Shown here in pieces: positions 24,201 to 35,400 of a DNA stretch of 64,000 nucleotides; position 1 is the stretch's first letter, and the number at the start of each line of letters is the position of its first letter. The position numbers and the translations under genes were made by a program. The stretch comes from Rhyzopertha dominica (lineage: Eukaryota > Arthropoda > Insecta > Coleoptera > Bostrichidae). The notes below the pieces were generated by a model. The model saw only the letters and a program-made list of their open reading frames with translations, had not been told where the DNA came from and did not search any database. The DNA is taken from positions 18,848,001 to 18,912,000 of the forward strand of contig QCXZ01000001.1 of NCBI GenBank assembly GCA_025024175.1, in the 5' to 3' direction.

Positions 24201-27200
24201 TTTTGTGTACAAACAGTAATCATATTTTGAACGGTTGAAGCCTTCACTCATCATTAAAGTATTAAATTTTTCATTCCAAGTTTTTGGTGATTTTTTAAGT
24301 CCATAGATAGATTTTTTGAGTTTGCAAACAGAATTTGAATTTTGCCTATTCTTTCCTGGCAAAGACATATACACTTCATCTTTAATTTCACCATAAAGAA
24401 AAGCACCCCTCACATCCATTTGATGTACTGGCAAACCTAATCTATTGGCAACTACCAGCATAATTCTGAAACTACTTAGTTTAGCTACTGGCGAATAAAC
24501 ATCATACCAATTACAGTTATCTCTTTGTTGAAAACCCCTAGCAACAAGACGGGCTTTGTGTTCAATATTACCAGTGTTATCATCTTTTAACTTAAAGACC
24601 CATTTACTTTCTATGACTTGTTTACTATCGGGCCAAGGTACTTCAATCCATGTATTATTCTTCAACAATGTGTTTAGCTCTTTTTCAACTGCTGCTTTCC
24701 ATTTTTCAGCATCTTTTCTTTTCAGTGCTTCTTCCAGTGTTTTGGGTTCCTCTTCTACACAGTAAAATGAAGTTTCATAATCGTTGAGCCACTTTGGTTT
24801 CCTTAATGATCTTTGTGGTCTGTCTAACTGCAGCACACTATCTTCATTATCATGTTCATCCACTGTTTCCAAATCTTCCTCTCCATTTCTCCTTTCTTCA
24901 TCATCATCATCCTCCTGTTCATTTATCTGTTCTTTTGCTATGATATTTTCAATTACTTCATGCTGAACTGTATCATTGTTGTTCCTGTGATGACCATAAA
25001 GTGTTTTTGAATACACAAACAGTACATCTCTGAAAATATCTATTTTCTTCTGTTTTTCTACATAAACTCTGTAACCTTTGGTATCTTCCCCATATCCTAC
25101 AAAAATTCCTTTAGAACTTTTTGCATCCAATTTGTATCTCTTCTTTTCTGGTACATGGACATAAACTTCTGTACCAAACACATGTAATGTTGAAATGTCG
25201 AAAGATTTTGTAGTCCACACTTCAAATGGGGTTTTGCCTTCAACGTTAGACCTTCCAGTGCGGTTGATTGTGTATACAGCAGTGTTTACTGCTTCAGCCC
25301 AAAATTTCTTCTCCATCGATTTTGCTTGTAACATGGTTCTTGCTGCTTCTACAGTTGTTCGCATTTCCCTTTCAGCTTTCCCATTTTGCTGTGGTGTGTA
25401 GACCACTGTGGTTTGATGTTGAATTCCATTATTCTCTAGCAATTCCTTCATTTCTTTGTTCACGAATTCTAAACCATTGTCAGACCTCATGATTTTCACA
25501 TCGTTACTAGTCATTTTCTTTGAGAACAACAGAAAATGTTTCACTTTTGCACAAACTTCTGACTTTTCTTTGAGGAAATATACTGTTCTGTACTTGGAAT
25601 AGTCATCTTTTATTAATAAAAAATATCGTGATCCACCCAATGACTTTTCCTCCATTGGTCCACACAAATCCATATGTAGTAACTCACAAGTTCGTGTTGT
25701 TTTTGATTCACTCTTACTGAACGGTAACCTCTGATGTTTTCCTTCAATACAGGCTCTACACACATCTCCATCTTCGTTGTCCACATATTCTATCCCCTTG
25801 TTCTTTAATATTTCTTTCACATAAATCTTATTTTGATGCACCAACCTTTCATGCCAAGTCTGTAGATCCTGTTGAACTTGACTTACATTTGTTGTAGTTT
25901 CTTGAAAACGAAATTTCATTACAAACAGGTTGTGTCTTCTTTCACCAATTGCTCCAACCTTGTTATTCTTCAAAAACTTGCAACTTTTGTTATCCATCTT
26001 CATCTCATATCCCTTGTCAACTGCCTTGCTCACTGAAAACAGGTTGACCTTAACATCCGGAACATATAAGACTTCATTAAGAATTGTTGGTAACCATTCC
26101 TGCCCATTATGTGCTTCTAATTTAATCATTCCAATTCCATTTGCTTCAATTTTTGTGCCATCACCGATTACTACTGACTTGCTTACAGTTAATTGTCTAA
26201 ATTCTTCAAAATAGTCTCTTCTATGACACATGTGATCACTTGCGCCGCTATCAACCAGCCAGTCATTACTTGCTGTACTTCCAGTCAGAGCCGTAACTAT
26301 GAAAGCATTTCTTTCCTTGGTTTCATCTTGAAGTTTTTCTTTATTTTTCCGATAATAACAGTCTTTTATAAAATGACCTGGTTTCTTACAGTAGTTACAT
26401 AACTTTTCTGTCTTCTTTGTTCTGCAATCTGTTTTATAATGACCATACTTTCCACACCCGAAACATTTTGGTTTAGCTTTTGGATGTCTTGCCATTAATG
26501 CCTTTAGTTCCATTTCCTGGTGTTCCTTTAGCCTTTCCTCTTCCATAAACAGCCTGGCAACTAAATCATTCATATTTTGATTGCTCGGAGGAACTGACTC
26601 CCATGCACAAATAAAATGCTGGTATTTATTTGGTAACGACATTAATATTTTTGTCATTACCATCTTTTCAGTTACCTCCTCACCCATTTGCTTCAGTTGA
26701 TTTTGTAGTTCTTGTATTCTCGAAACGAATGTAGATATTGTATCAGTGTCTTCGAACTTATATGCAAAAAATCTTTGCTGAACCAAATGTACACTTGTTG
26801 TTGACTTCTGTTCATAAACAGATAACAATTTCTGCCAAATTTCTGCGGCTGTCTCACATGTAAGGATGTGCAACATCACACATTCAGATAATCGATTTAC
26901 TATGATGTTCTGTGCTTTGGCATCTTTTTTAAGCCATGTTTCTAACTTCGCCGTGTCAGTAGGTTTTGGATTTGAACCATCAATCAAATCATACACATTT
27001 GCTGACTTCAGATTAACTCGTACCTGGAATTTCCAGACTCCCCAGTTTTGGGNGCCTTCCAGTTTTATTACACCACCTGCTGTAACCGACTGCTCCATAT
27101 TTTTACCAATTTTATTCACACACTACTAGAACTGGGCCCATAACCTGTAGCAGAGCGTGGTTCTCGACTGGAGCATTTATTAAAAATAGGTGCAGGTGAA

Positions 27201-28470
27201 CAGCGTTTATTCAATTTAAACGAACATATACACAAGATTAATAATACAATTAATTCTTTTTGAACATGACATATCTATATTATTACATTTCCATAACAAC
27301 CCTATTTTTACTGTTTTTGCCCATTTTAAGTTATTGCCAAACTTCCTTGACTTTGAAACAAGTTCATTGCTTATTACAAAACAGTATTGTTGCAACAAGC
27401 CTTAGGCATTTTTCTGGATTGAATGAGTTCCAAATTTCTTGAATTTTAAGTTGAAGGATGGGAACAGTATGCTGAAAATCATTTATTAGGTTTTTTTTTA
27501 TTTTGTGCCACACAAGCTCAATTATATTGAGATCAGGGCTGCTCGACGGCCAATCTAATGCGTCGATCCCATTATCTGCAAGTCACTTTTTGGTTGATCT
27601 TGCACAGTCTTGTTATTTTCAATGGGACGTGATTTCTGGATGCTTGGTAGCAAAAAATCTGCCAAGATGTTTTATTTTTGCACATTAATTGTACCATCTA
27701 CGAAATGCTGGTCTTTCACTGAAATACATCCCCAAACCATAATTCCTTGTGGAAATTTTACTGTGTGCCTTAAAAAGTTTTTATGAAATGCTTCTGATTT
27801 GTTCCTAATCACTTGTTATCTACGATCTCCCAAACTAATATAAAATTTGGACTCAACACTAAAAATCACAACACCAGTCCTCGGCACTCCATAGAGCTCA
27901 TGCTTTAGCCGAAAATAATCGTTTGCACTTCAGTTTTTCAGTTAATAAGGGCTTTTCTTTAGCCTTAGTAGTATTATTATTAACTAAACCTTAGCTTTGC
28001 ATAATATACAATAAAAATTTCATACAGGCGTAACTATAACAATCAAACAGTGAATGACTATATTCTGTATCAATGTAGAAAGAACGATATAAAATATACA
28101 TAAATAAAAAATTTCTAATAACTTTCATTATTGTATACATGCAAGTTAGTATTTCGTTAGTTCTTACCCTTTAAAAATGTAGGGTAGGTGGTTATCTATT
28201 ATAGCTGTAACGAGAGATGATTAATTTATTATTTTATTACAGTTTGCACTACCGGCAACACCGTATTTTTTGAATAGACGGTTTCAAGAAGCAGAATCAT
28301 CTTTGTCCAGCTTCAAATTTTTTGACGACGGCTACAAAGAGCAGACTTGCTTGCTACAAAAATACAAGGCTTCCCGCCATGTGTCTTATAATCCAATGAC
28401 TGGAAAATATACAGATGGTAGTGAAGCAGTGGACCCCAAACCAATCTGTAATCCCCGAGAAACTGAATAA
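21219..28470 (+). CDS. Uncharacterised protein, four exons (5' end unresolved)
   Basis: Exons 21219-21314, 21444-21757, 21806-21917 and 28243-28470 join in consistent phases (0, 2, 0) with AG acceptors and GT donors (GTATTA weak, GTAAGA, GTAAGT) and give at least 249 residues ending NPRETE. The first coding exon was not found. The protein is soluble, without signal peptide or membrane segment in the visible part, rich in H, Y, P and N, with segments ITDWERYLESHPLDNDPYC, GSLNYFLAHHNHLG, DSYLPPRLYVTQ and PATPYFLNRRFQE. I do not recognise the family; repeated proline-aromatic patches recall small ciliary microtubule-inner proteins, but this is only an impression. The last intron (6.3 kb) holds a copia element inserted in a Tc1-type relic. 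The codon pattern and four in-phase junctions make it a real gene. Confidence 0.75.
21918..22849. other. Intron sequence left of the nested transposons
   Basis: AT-rich intron of the uncharacterised gene. Nothing recognised. Confidence 0.4.
22924..23161 (-). repeat. 3' LTR of the copia element
   Basis: 238 bp, TG...CA bounded, no difference seen from the 5' LTR at 27146-27383. Confidence 0.95.
23217..27098 (-). CDS. Copia Gag-Pol polyprotein
   Basis: An uninterrupted frame of 1293 residues from the ATG at 27098. An in-frame GTG further upstream (27119) is not needed. Domains in order: Gag (UBN2-like, about 10-200); two zinc knuckles (CFGCGKYGHYKTDC and CNYCKKPGHFIKDC); aspartic protease with DWLVDSGASDHM; integrase with an HHCC region (ending CRACIEGKHQ) and catalytic blocks HMDLCGPM, MRSDNGLEFVNKE and YTPQQNGKAER; reverse transcriptase with the box YVLLYVDDLLIVG; RNase H starting near AIEAFVDSDWGGD and including SSTESEYVAL. 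Length and order are standard for copia. One ambiguous base at 27053 gives an unknown residue. Encodes the proteins for reverse transcription and integration in virus-like particles. Confidence 0.96.
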   Translation of the reverse strand: MEQSVTAGGVIKLEGXQNWGVWKFQVRVNLKSANVYDLIDGSNPKPTDTAKLETWLKKDAKAQNIIVNRLSECVMLHILTCETAAEIWQKLLSVYEQKSTTSVHLVQQRFFAYKFEDTDTISTFVSRIQELQNQLKQMGEEVTEKMVMTKILMSLPNKYQHFICAWESVPPSNQNMNDLVARLFMEEERLKEHQEMELKALMARHPKAKPKCFGCGKYGHYKTDCRTKKTEKLCNYCKKPGHFIKDCYYRKNKEKLQDETKERNAFIVTALTGSTASNDWLVDSGASDHMCHRRDYFEEFRQLTVSKSVVIGDGTKIEANGIGMIKLEAHNGQEWLPTILNEVLYVPDVKVNLFSVSKAVDKGYEMKMDNKSCKFLKNNKVGAIGERRHNLFVMKFRFQETTTNVSQVQQDLQTWHERLVHQNKIYVKEILKNKGIEYVDNEDGDVCRACIEGKHQRLPFSKSESKTTRTCELLHMDLCGPMEEKSLGGSRYFLLIKDDYSKYRTVYFLKEKSEVCAKVKHFLLFSKKMTSNDVKIMRSDNGLEFVNKEMKELLENNGIQHQTTVVYTPQQNGKAEREMRTTVEAARTMLQAKSMEKKFWAEAVNTAVYTINRTGRSNVEGKTPFEVWTTKSFDISTLHVFGTEVYVHVPEKKRYKLDAKSSKGIFVGYGEDTKGYRVYVEKQKKIDIFRDVLFVYSKTLYGHHRNNNDTVQHEVIENIIAKEQINEQEDDDDEERRNGEEDLETVDEHDNEDSVLQLDRPQRSLRKPKWLNDYETSFYCVEEEPKTLEEALKRKDAEKWKAAVEKELNTLLKNNTWIEVPWPDSKQVIESKWVFKLKDDNTGNIEHKARLVARGFQQRDNCNWYDVYSPVAKLSSFRIMLVVANRLGLPVHQMDVRGAFLYGEIKDEVYMSLPGKNRQNSNSVCKLKKSIYGLKKSPKTWNEKFNTLMMSEGFNRSKYDYCLYTKSNLYVLLYVDDLLIVGHDKNEVKRLKKVFKENFDMKDLGLISKYLGINVIQDLQKGIISIDQSNYLKNILKKFGMLDCKPMSTPMEENFNYNSLREGVHEKEYETVCREIIGSLMYAAQATRPDLSASVSYLSRFQNCASHDLYKALKRVMRYIKETVDLKLVYKRVEVQNAIEAFVDSDWGGDLNDRKSTTGYVFKFLNCAVVWGSKKQQCVALSSTESEYVALSYAISEACWLKNLINDFNLGINVQQVIIHEDNQSAIHIAKTPENNRRVKHIDIKYFFITEKIKEGIVDLVYIKTEDQIADIFTKALGKQKFTKFRSQLGLES
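27146..27383 (-). repeat. 5' LTR of the copia element
   Basis: 238 bp; contains the presumed promoter and is followed by the tRNA primer site on the minus strand. Confidence 0.95.
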
Positions 28471-28481
28471 GACTACCATCT

Positions 28482-28487
28482 AATAAA
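28482..28487 (+). terminator. AATAAA polyadenylation signal
   Basis: Lies 12 nt after the stop codon of the uncharacterised gene. Its closeness would give a very short 3' untranslated region. Confidence 0.5.
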
Positions 28488-31400
28488 AAACATATCTTTA
28501 ATGATGCCTCTTTAAGAACAACTTTAAAGCCATTGGTATTAAAATAGGACACCTAACGATAAAAAATACTGTATATAAAGAATATTAAATATCATACCAC
28601 AAACAATATACAACCTAGGNTTNACATCATAATAAAAANTAAACATTTAACAAGGTTGAGAAAAAACTATGAAAAGTTCCTAAACTGACATGTATTTAAA
28701 AATAACAATCTTTNAAACCACAATATTTACAGAAGAATAATTTAANTGTTNCAGAAGAGACAACCAATGTACTTTTATACAATAATCCTAAAATGACAAA
28801 GTCACTTTTGGCCTATAAAATAGAAAATAACGATTTACTTGTCAACAATATGCAGTTACATAAAATAAATAACTCACCCTATGCAGCAATTGAAAAAAAA
28901 TATTATTTGGTTTCAAACACCTTCCAAAAACATTATCTCTAACATCAATACCAAACAAACAAATACATTTGACAAACACCACAATCTAGAGCACATACTT
29001 AAAAAAATACTACACAATTTTGAATTTAGTTACATAACCAACTTAACAGGAAAAAAATTACATACTAAGAAACCTGCAATATTTACTACAGGCAAATGGG
29101 GTTCCAAGCTCCTTTGACTGATGAGTCTATGTACAAAACTATAGTAATAATAAGAAGTGCTGAAATAAAATGTATTAATATCAAATCTAACACTAGTAAC
29201 TGCTATTGCATAATAAATATTATAATTATGACTACACGCCAGGCCATTAAACATTGACGAATTTGAATTAATATAAGAATGGCATTATTTTGTAACGAAA
29301 ATATTTAGATTTTTTACTAAATATCTATCAAGTAGAGTAAACATGAATGATTTTAATTATAGTTAGTATTTATTGTTAACTAAAGAAATGAAGTTGTGGG
29401 AGTAAAAATATACTTATTGATGGTCGTTGATAATATAGTTTATTTTAGAAAAATTGGAAATCAGTATCTAAATGAAGTTGAAAGTTATTTTAAGAACACC
29501 TCAACCATTACAGATTACTTACAGTTGCTAAACAAATAAAAAAAACAGCTTATACATCTTTTTATTAGTGTTACTGGTTAAAACAAGAAGTGTTATTGTT
29601 GTACACAGAAGAAAAGTTGGAATACATAATTTTATGGTACAGCTAAATATTATATGAAATACCATGTTTTCTTCAGCTGTCCTTTTTTTGATGTACATAG
29701 AGAATCAAACCGATGAGTAATATTAATAGAATAAATTCAATTTTCTGAATTGATTTAAAGTATCAATTCAAATCTGTTACAGTTAGAGCTGGATAATTTG
29801 GATCAGTATTCAGTTATTAATTAGAGAAAAACTTCACATAATATTGACTACATAACAGTAGTATAATTTTTAATAAAGAATTTAGATATTGTAAATATGA
29901 AATCACTAATCTGTCGAGTTACAACAATTTTAGGTAAAAATTCAGGCTAGGTATTCCCAAAAAATCACCTGCAGAAGTTCAATCCTGCATTTTGACTAGT
30001 GATAAAAATAATCGAATGATTTCAGTAATGGAGAGGTTGCCTTTTGAGAGATTTTAACAATCGAATGATCATTGACATGATTAACTTCCGGCTTACTTCT
30101 TACTTGCGTATGACGACAGAACAAGTGCTTTTTTGTACTTTTCTAATGCAATAATAATTGCATTCACCCATCACAAGAAAAAAGTTTCTGTAAAACATAA
30201 AAATTAAAGCCCCTTTGTGATAATTCAAAATTAGATCAAGTAATTCATTAAAATAATGTGATTTTTGTTTATTAACACTATATATTTTCTTTTCTATTAC
30301 AAATATACTGCATAATTTTATTTATTTTTATAGTTTTTAGTGGTGCCCTTTATTTACCAGGTAAACATGTTTTGGGCTTTGAACATTTTTTTATATAGTG
30401 CACTAAGATTTGCTTAACTAGAAAATACTTAATTTTGTGTACACTAATCTTCATTTTAGATATATAAATTTTAAACTGTCATGCTTATATTAAATAAAAT
30501 TTGATATTCGACACATTATTATCTTTAAAAACAAACAGCGTCACACTGCAGTGGAAAAGTGCAGACACACCTCTTTTTCAGTTTCGATTACTGTAATAAA
30601 TTACTACGTTTTAAATGTGAACCACTGTGTAACTGAGTGCATAACAGCGTACCTACCTACAAAAAGTTGTTTAAGAAATATGATTGATAAGACGTATGAG
30701 ATATCGAAATCAAGCAACATTTAACAACATATAGTGTATGGAATACAAACTACCAGGAATGCGAAAAGTGGGAAACCAAATAATCAAGAATGGGTGATGG
30801 TAGGTTGACTGTCACAGTTGACCCTGCGGGATGGACTGTTGGTTACAAAACCAACAACCTTAAGCTATTTCAACAATTGATAGAACTAATTATTTTCACT
30901 TGGGAAGTTTCAACTCCAGCATCGACAAATAGTCTACACTTGCAGGCAGCGGTGGTTAGCATACCTCATAAAGAGCCTGTGGCAGCGCCGCTTAGCGATA
31001 AAGAATGGAGCACTGTATCATGGTCGGTGAAGATTTGACGTGTGAGACATTCCCTTTAGTACAAATTCAATTATTGCTACATGGGTTAGTTTTGTAAAAA
31101 AATAGATAGTAATAGAGAGTGTACAATGTTTTGTTTTTCATTAAACACCCGCCACTAACCTATCTTATAGACAACATGGGTTGAAATAAGGAATTACGAA
31201 AAACTTTATAACAAAAGGTAATGGAGTTGAATCAATACATATGATGTCATTTCACTCAAACTTCTCTTCTTACTGTAGATTGCAACAGGCAAATAAATAG
31301 TTTGGTGAATTACATGCTTACCATTTAAATATGATTATAATAGACTGTAAAACATAAAAAATTAAACAGAAGTAGTTGGCACTGATCGGCAGTGGAAAAT

Positions 31401-32478
31401 TCAACTAAGCCACTGAAAGCATGTCGTGAATTGAATTTTGTTCTTTCTCATGGAAGCCGATTTTTTCACTCTAACTTTTACATTTACAAACTACACAGAA
31501 AACCACTACTTTTGTTTGGGAAAAATCTTTTAATGTTGCAAAGTATCAGGCAAAATTTGCTGTGGTTTTTGGTATCACTTTCGGTATGTGAACCAAATGC
31601 TTAGTTATCCCTATCTTTCCTTTTATAAGGTTAATCGAATCAATGGGGTTAGCATCTTAATAGCACATATATGTATCACACATATAATTGACTGCAGCGA
31701 AAATTTATAAAAAAAAAGAAAAAACAGTATTTGTGTAAGAGAATTTGTTTGTCCAAATACTGTCAACTTCTGTTTGTAACATGGTTATTCAGCAAAGCAA
31801 TTCACTTCTGTTTCTTTTTGTTTATAAGCACAAGCACATATTAAAATGTTGGCCAATTTTGAAAATATGTTATTGGATTAATTTTTATTTCCATAATTTG
31901 TATGTAAGTGGAAGGAAAAACAGTTTCGGAAGGTAGGCAGTATGAAAAATCTAAAAACACAATGGGTTGAAGATTTAATTGCATTTCTGGAATGCAAGGC
32001 AATATTTGAACTTTACTGTAGATAAATAAAATTATACATAAGATATTTATGAATATGTGAAGACATTTGTAAATTTATATTTTTGCAAGTACTTGATAAG
32101 AATTAACTTCGAACATCTCATTTGTCTGGCATTGCAGATATTCTAAAGTTACACATTAATTTTATGTTCTTTAATGATGGACAAATTTAGTCTGCACATT
32201 TATAATGAAATAAGAAAATTTATTCTTTATTCATTATTTTATTTTTATCTACAGGTATTTCTGAAATAACTGAATTGCTGTTATATATTCTGTCCACCTT
32301 TAACAAGCATATTGCCATATCACTGTTAGTATCAACTAAAAATATGTAGCTTATGGATATGTTGGACTACAGTTTTATCCATTTTAAAGCAGATTTGATA
32401 CTTTTAAAACCTTATTTCAGCACCTCAGTTCGGATCATTTAATCATACACAACAAATAGGAAAGTGTAGAGCTAGCTA
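28488..32478. other. Intergenic region without recognised genes
   Basis: About 4 kb of AT-rich sequence between the plus-strand gene and neuroguidin, with several ambiguous bases at 28620-28751. Small open frames (for example near 30790 and 31392) have no recognisable pattern. Minus-strand AATAAA at about 32220 could be the neuroguidin polyadenylation signal. Confidence 0.45.
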
Positions 32479-35400
32479 TCAATGGAAACGCCTCTTTTTG
32501 AAATTCTTTCCTTTTGATTTAGGTGTACTTTTTCGTTTTCGCTTTAAAGGATTGCTGAAGTCAGTTATTTCGTCACCTAATGTTCCTAAGGTGGTTAGCT
32601 TGCGTCGAACGTGCTTATCAGACTTGTTCATCGGAAGACGGGTTAAGTACGTTTCTTCATATTCCCTACGTTCCTGTTCTTGTTTGGATATTATTTGTTG
32701 GGCCCGACTGCTCTGAGCAATTTCAACAGGAGTATCTAGGTACTCTTCTTTCAAGTCTTGCATAATAGACGATGACAAAGATAGCCGTTTATTACGTTCT
32801 TGCTTTTTGTTCTGTTCTTCTGAAACAAAATTGCAAAAGTAGTAAACTAGAGTATAAGGTATCAGTGGAATGATCAGATATTATTTACTTTACGTGACTT
32901 GTGATTTTTGAGCAAATCTTTGTATAATCAGGTCATAGAGGACATCCAAGTAATTGTAGAAACCTGATTTTTATATTTGGAATTAATTTATGATGCACAT
33001 TGTTTTCCACTTTTGTCATCCTACATGAGTTTAAACACAAACACTGAACAGCTGCTACTAAATTTTTTTGAAACAAAAAACTGCTAAACATATCAATCTT
33101 TATGGTGCTACAGGTCAGGTCTGACTATATAATCATGCATTAATTAAAATCTTAGCACTATGTACATCATAACTAGTGTTGTTGATTTACATGTTTTTAA
33201 TAAAAATGTAACGCAACATAAAATTTTTCTGTAACTTACGTTTTTTCTTTGTAATTTATGTAATTTACGTTTCATGAAAAACGTATTGTAAGTTATGTTT
33301 TTTCAAATGTGACAGATTCTTTAACAGTGAATTCCATATTATAAAGAACTTCTTTAGGTGTATACTCATCATGTTTAAAAAACAAACCAATTCTAAAACT
33401 TAAAATGTTTATTTGAAAATATTAAGAATATATAAAATTCTGAAAAAGAAAAAAATAATAATAAAATTCTTATAAAGCTTAATTACAAAATTGAAAATGA
33501 TCATAATCTTTTGCAGTTGAGAAATTGGGCTCCGAATTATTAGACTTACTGGACATCTTGCCCTCGTCAATGTTAATGCTGTTTTCAACAGTGTTGAACG
33601 CAATGATTCCTTAAGTTTCTTAAACAACGAGCCTGTTCAACAAATTTTAATTTTGTGTCAGATGTACTCATATTGATTATAGGCACTTACTGGAACATTT
33701 AAAGCGGAAAATTTTCAAGAGAACATTATAAAGGTAAAAAAAACTGGGAGAACTATTCCTGGATTTTTATAAGGCCTTTGAAGCAAATAAATTCCACATT
33801 GCTGTGTGTTATGATTCAAAATCGATCAAATAAATTGGTTATTGTGAGATGTGGTGTGCCGCAAGGATCCATTTTAGGACCACTACTGTTTGTTATATAT
33901 ATCGGTGTACTTGGTGTACTGTGGTCTGATGGGGAAAGTGCTATTGTATCCTGATAAGGCAGTGTTCTATACGGCAGAAGAAAGAGAAACTTTGGACATG
34001 GTGAAAACTGACATAGACACTATTATAAAGTGGACAAAAAGCAAAACCATATCCTTAAATGAACAAAAGTGTTTAATAATAGCAAATTGCGTCTGGAATA
34101 ATTCAATAGAAAACATTGGTATACGAAAAATGCCTGTAAAAACTGCGGATCACATTAAATATTAGGTATAATTTAGACTCCAAAACTTACTCAAAATAAA
34201 GTTCTTGGTAATCCAATATTGATGACGCAATTTTATTATAGTTCAACAACTTATATCATAGATAAATTAAGAAAGATACCCAGTGTAAATGCACCGCATT
34301 GCCACAGAACCGTAGTGTTATGATCTTCACGCAAGAGGGTGAAAGAATGTCCAAAGCGCGCGATATTGTATCCCAAATGTTTTGTACTGTATGTCCCTCT
34401 CGCCCAGACAGCACGCGAACGGAGTGTGGGCGGTACTCACAATCCCACCACTGCACTTCTATAGCAGCTGACTGCAACACCCGCAGTGCTTAACAAAATA
34501 ATATTTTATGTAGCGAAGGATAGAGATTGCCCGATCCGACATATTTTGACTTGTGTGGGGGACTCGGGATTACAAGCTGAAACTTACACAGATGTAAGCT
34601 AATATATTAATAATTATAAATCCGGAAGTAATGAAAAATTAGACCGAGCCGAAAGTCAATATCGTTAAAAATGTAACTAATGGTGCATTGTTAAAAACCG
34701 AAATGTATACTTTCTATGGGTATTTAATTTTATTGTGCTGAATATTTTTAAATAAATTTTTGACTTTTGCAAAATACATTGCCTCTTATAGCCGAAAAAT
34801 AATAAAAGGTCAGTTTTTTCGGTTTCAAGGCCGTCTACAATTAATTCAAAATTCCCTAATTTTCAGTTTACCTTGCATTATCGCAAAAAGAAGGCCTAAC
34901 TCAAAAAAATATATTCTTATTAAAAGTTAGCCGTGTCCGTTTAGGTTCGTGGCAAATTCATATATTTTGATTTACCGATAAAGGTAGTATAAAATTAAAT
35001 GTAAAAGATTACATTTTTCTGGGAGATGCGGCTGGCTGCCGGCTCGCTTGGCCGCATCGTCCATCTCTACTATTTCCGTAGCTCCATCCTTCATCCACCA
35101 CTGCAGCTCAGGGTGGGACGCGATAGATCAAAATACAATAATTAGTAAATCTGTCTAATTAATCCTATTTCAGTTTTCATATTGACAAACACGTTCGAAA
35201 GTATATTAGAAAATCCTCACTAACCTATGAAAGAGAAATTAAACTAATAACTACGCATGTAGTTCATTAAACATCTAATACGTTTTTTTATACAATTCTG
35301 CACGCAAATCATTATAAAATAAATCTTTTTACAAAATTGCTTAATTTACTTATCGGAATCGCAATTTGTTCTTGATCTGTGGTATTCCTTGGTCTTAAGA

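Larger units (their letters stand above)
22924..27383 (-). mobile_element. Ty1/copia LTR retrotransposon, full length
   Basis: 4460 bp, flanked by two 238-bp LTRs that I read as identical, with TG...CA ends on each LTR and an exact 5-bp target duplication GTATT (22919-22923 and 27384-27388). Just inside the 5' LTR, minus-strand GGTTATGGGCCCAG (27145-27132) is complementary to the anticodon region of initiator Met tRNA, the half-molecule primer known from Drosophila copia. A purine tract GAGGGAGGG borders the 3' LTR. One long reading frame. Identical LTRs and an open frame indicate a recent, possibly still active insertion. Confidence 0.97.
22850..27960 (-). mobile_element. Tc1-like transposon relic, split by a copia insertion
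   Basis: Minus-strand reading from about 27900 downwards gives VIFSVESKFYISLGDRR, GIMVWGCISVK, DWPSSSPDLNIIELVWHKIK and NPEKCLRLVATI. On the far side of the copia element it resumes as PLKIKVIIKAKGDATPY followed by a stop near 22868. MVWGCIS, SPDLNPIE-like SPDLNIIE and the C-terminal VI.AKG..T.Y motif are typical of Tc1 DD34E transposases. The N-terminal third is missing and stops interrupt the rest. Confidence 0.8.

Noticed and set aside
29117..29145. CTGATGAG as a hammerhead core (also at 8275 and 51450)
   Set aside because: No stem II followed by GAAA at any of these places.
30790..31038. 82-codon ORF in the intergenic region
   Set aside because: No family resemblance, no splice signals, no neighbours that support it.
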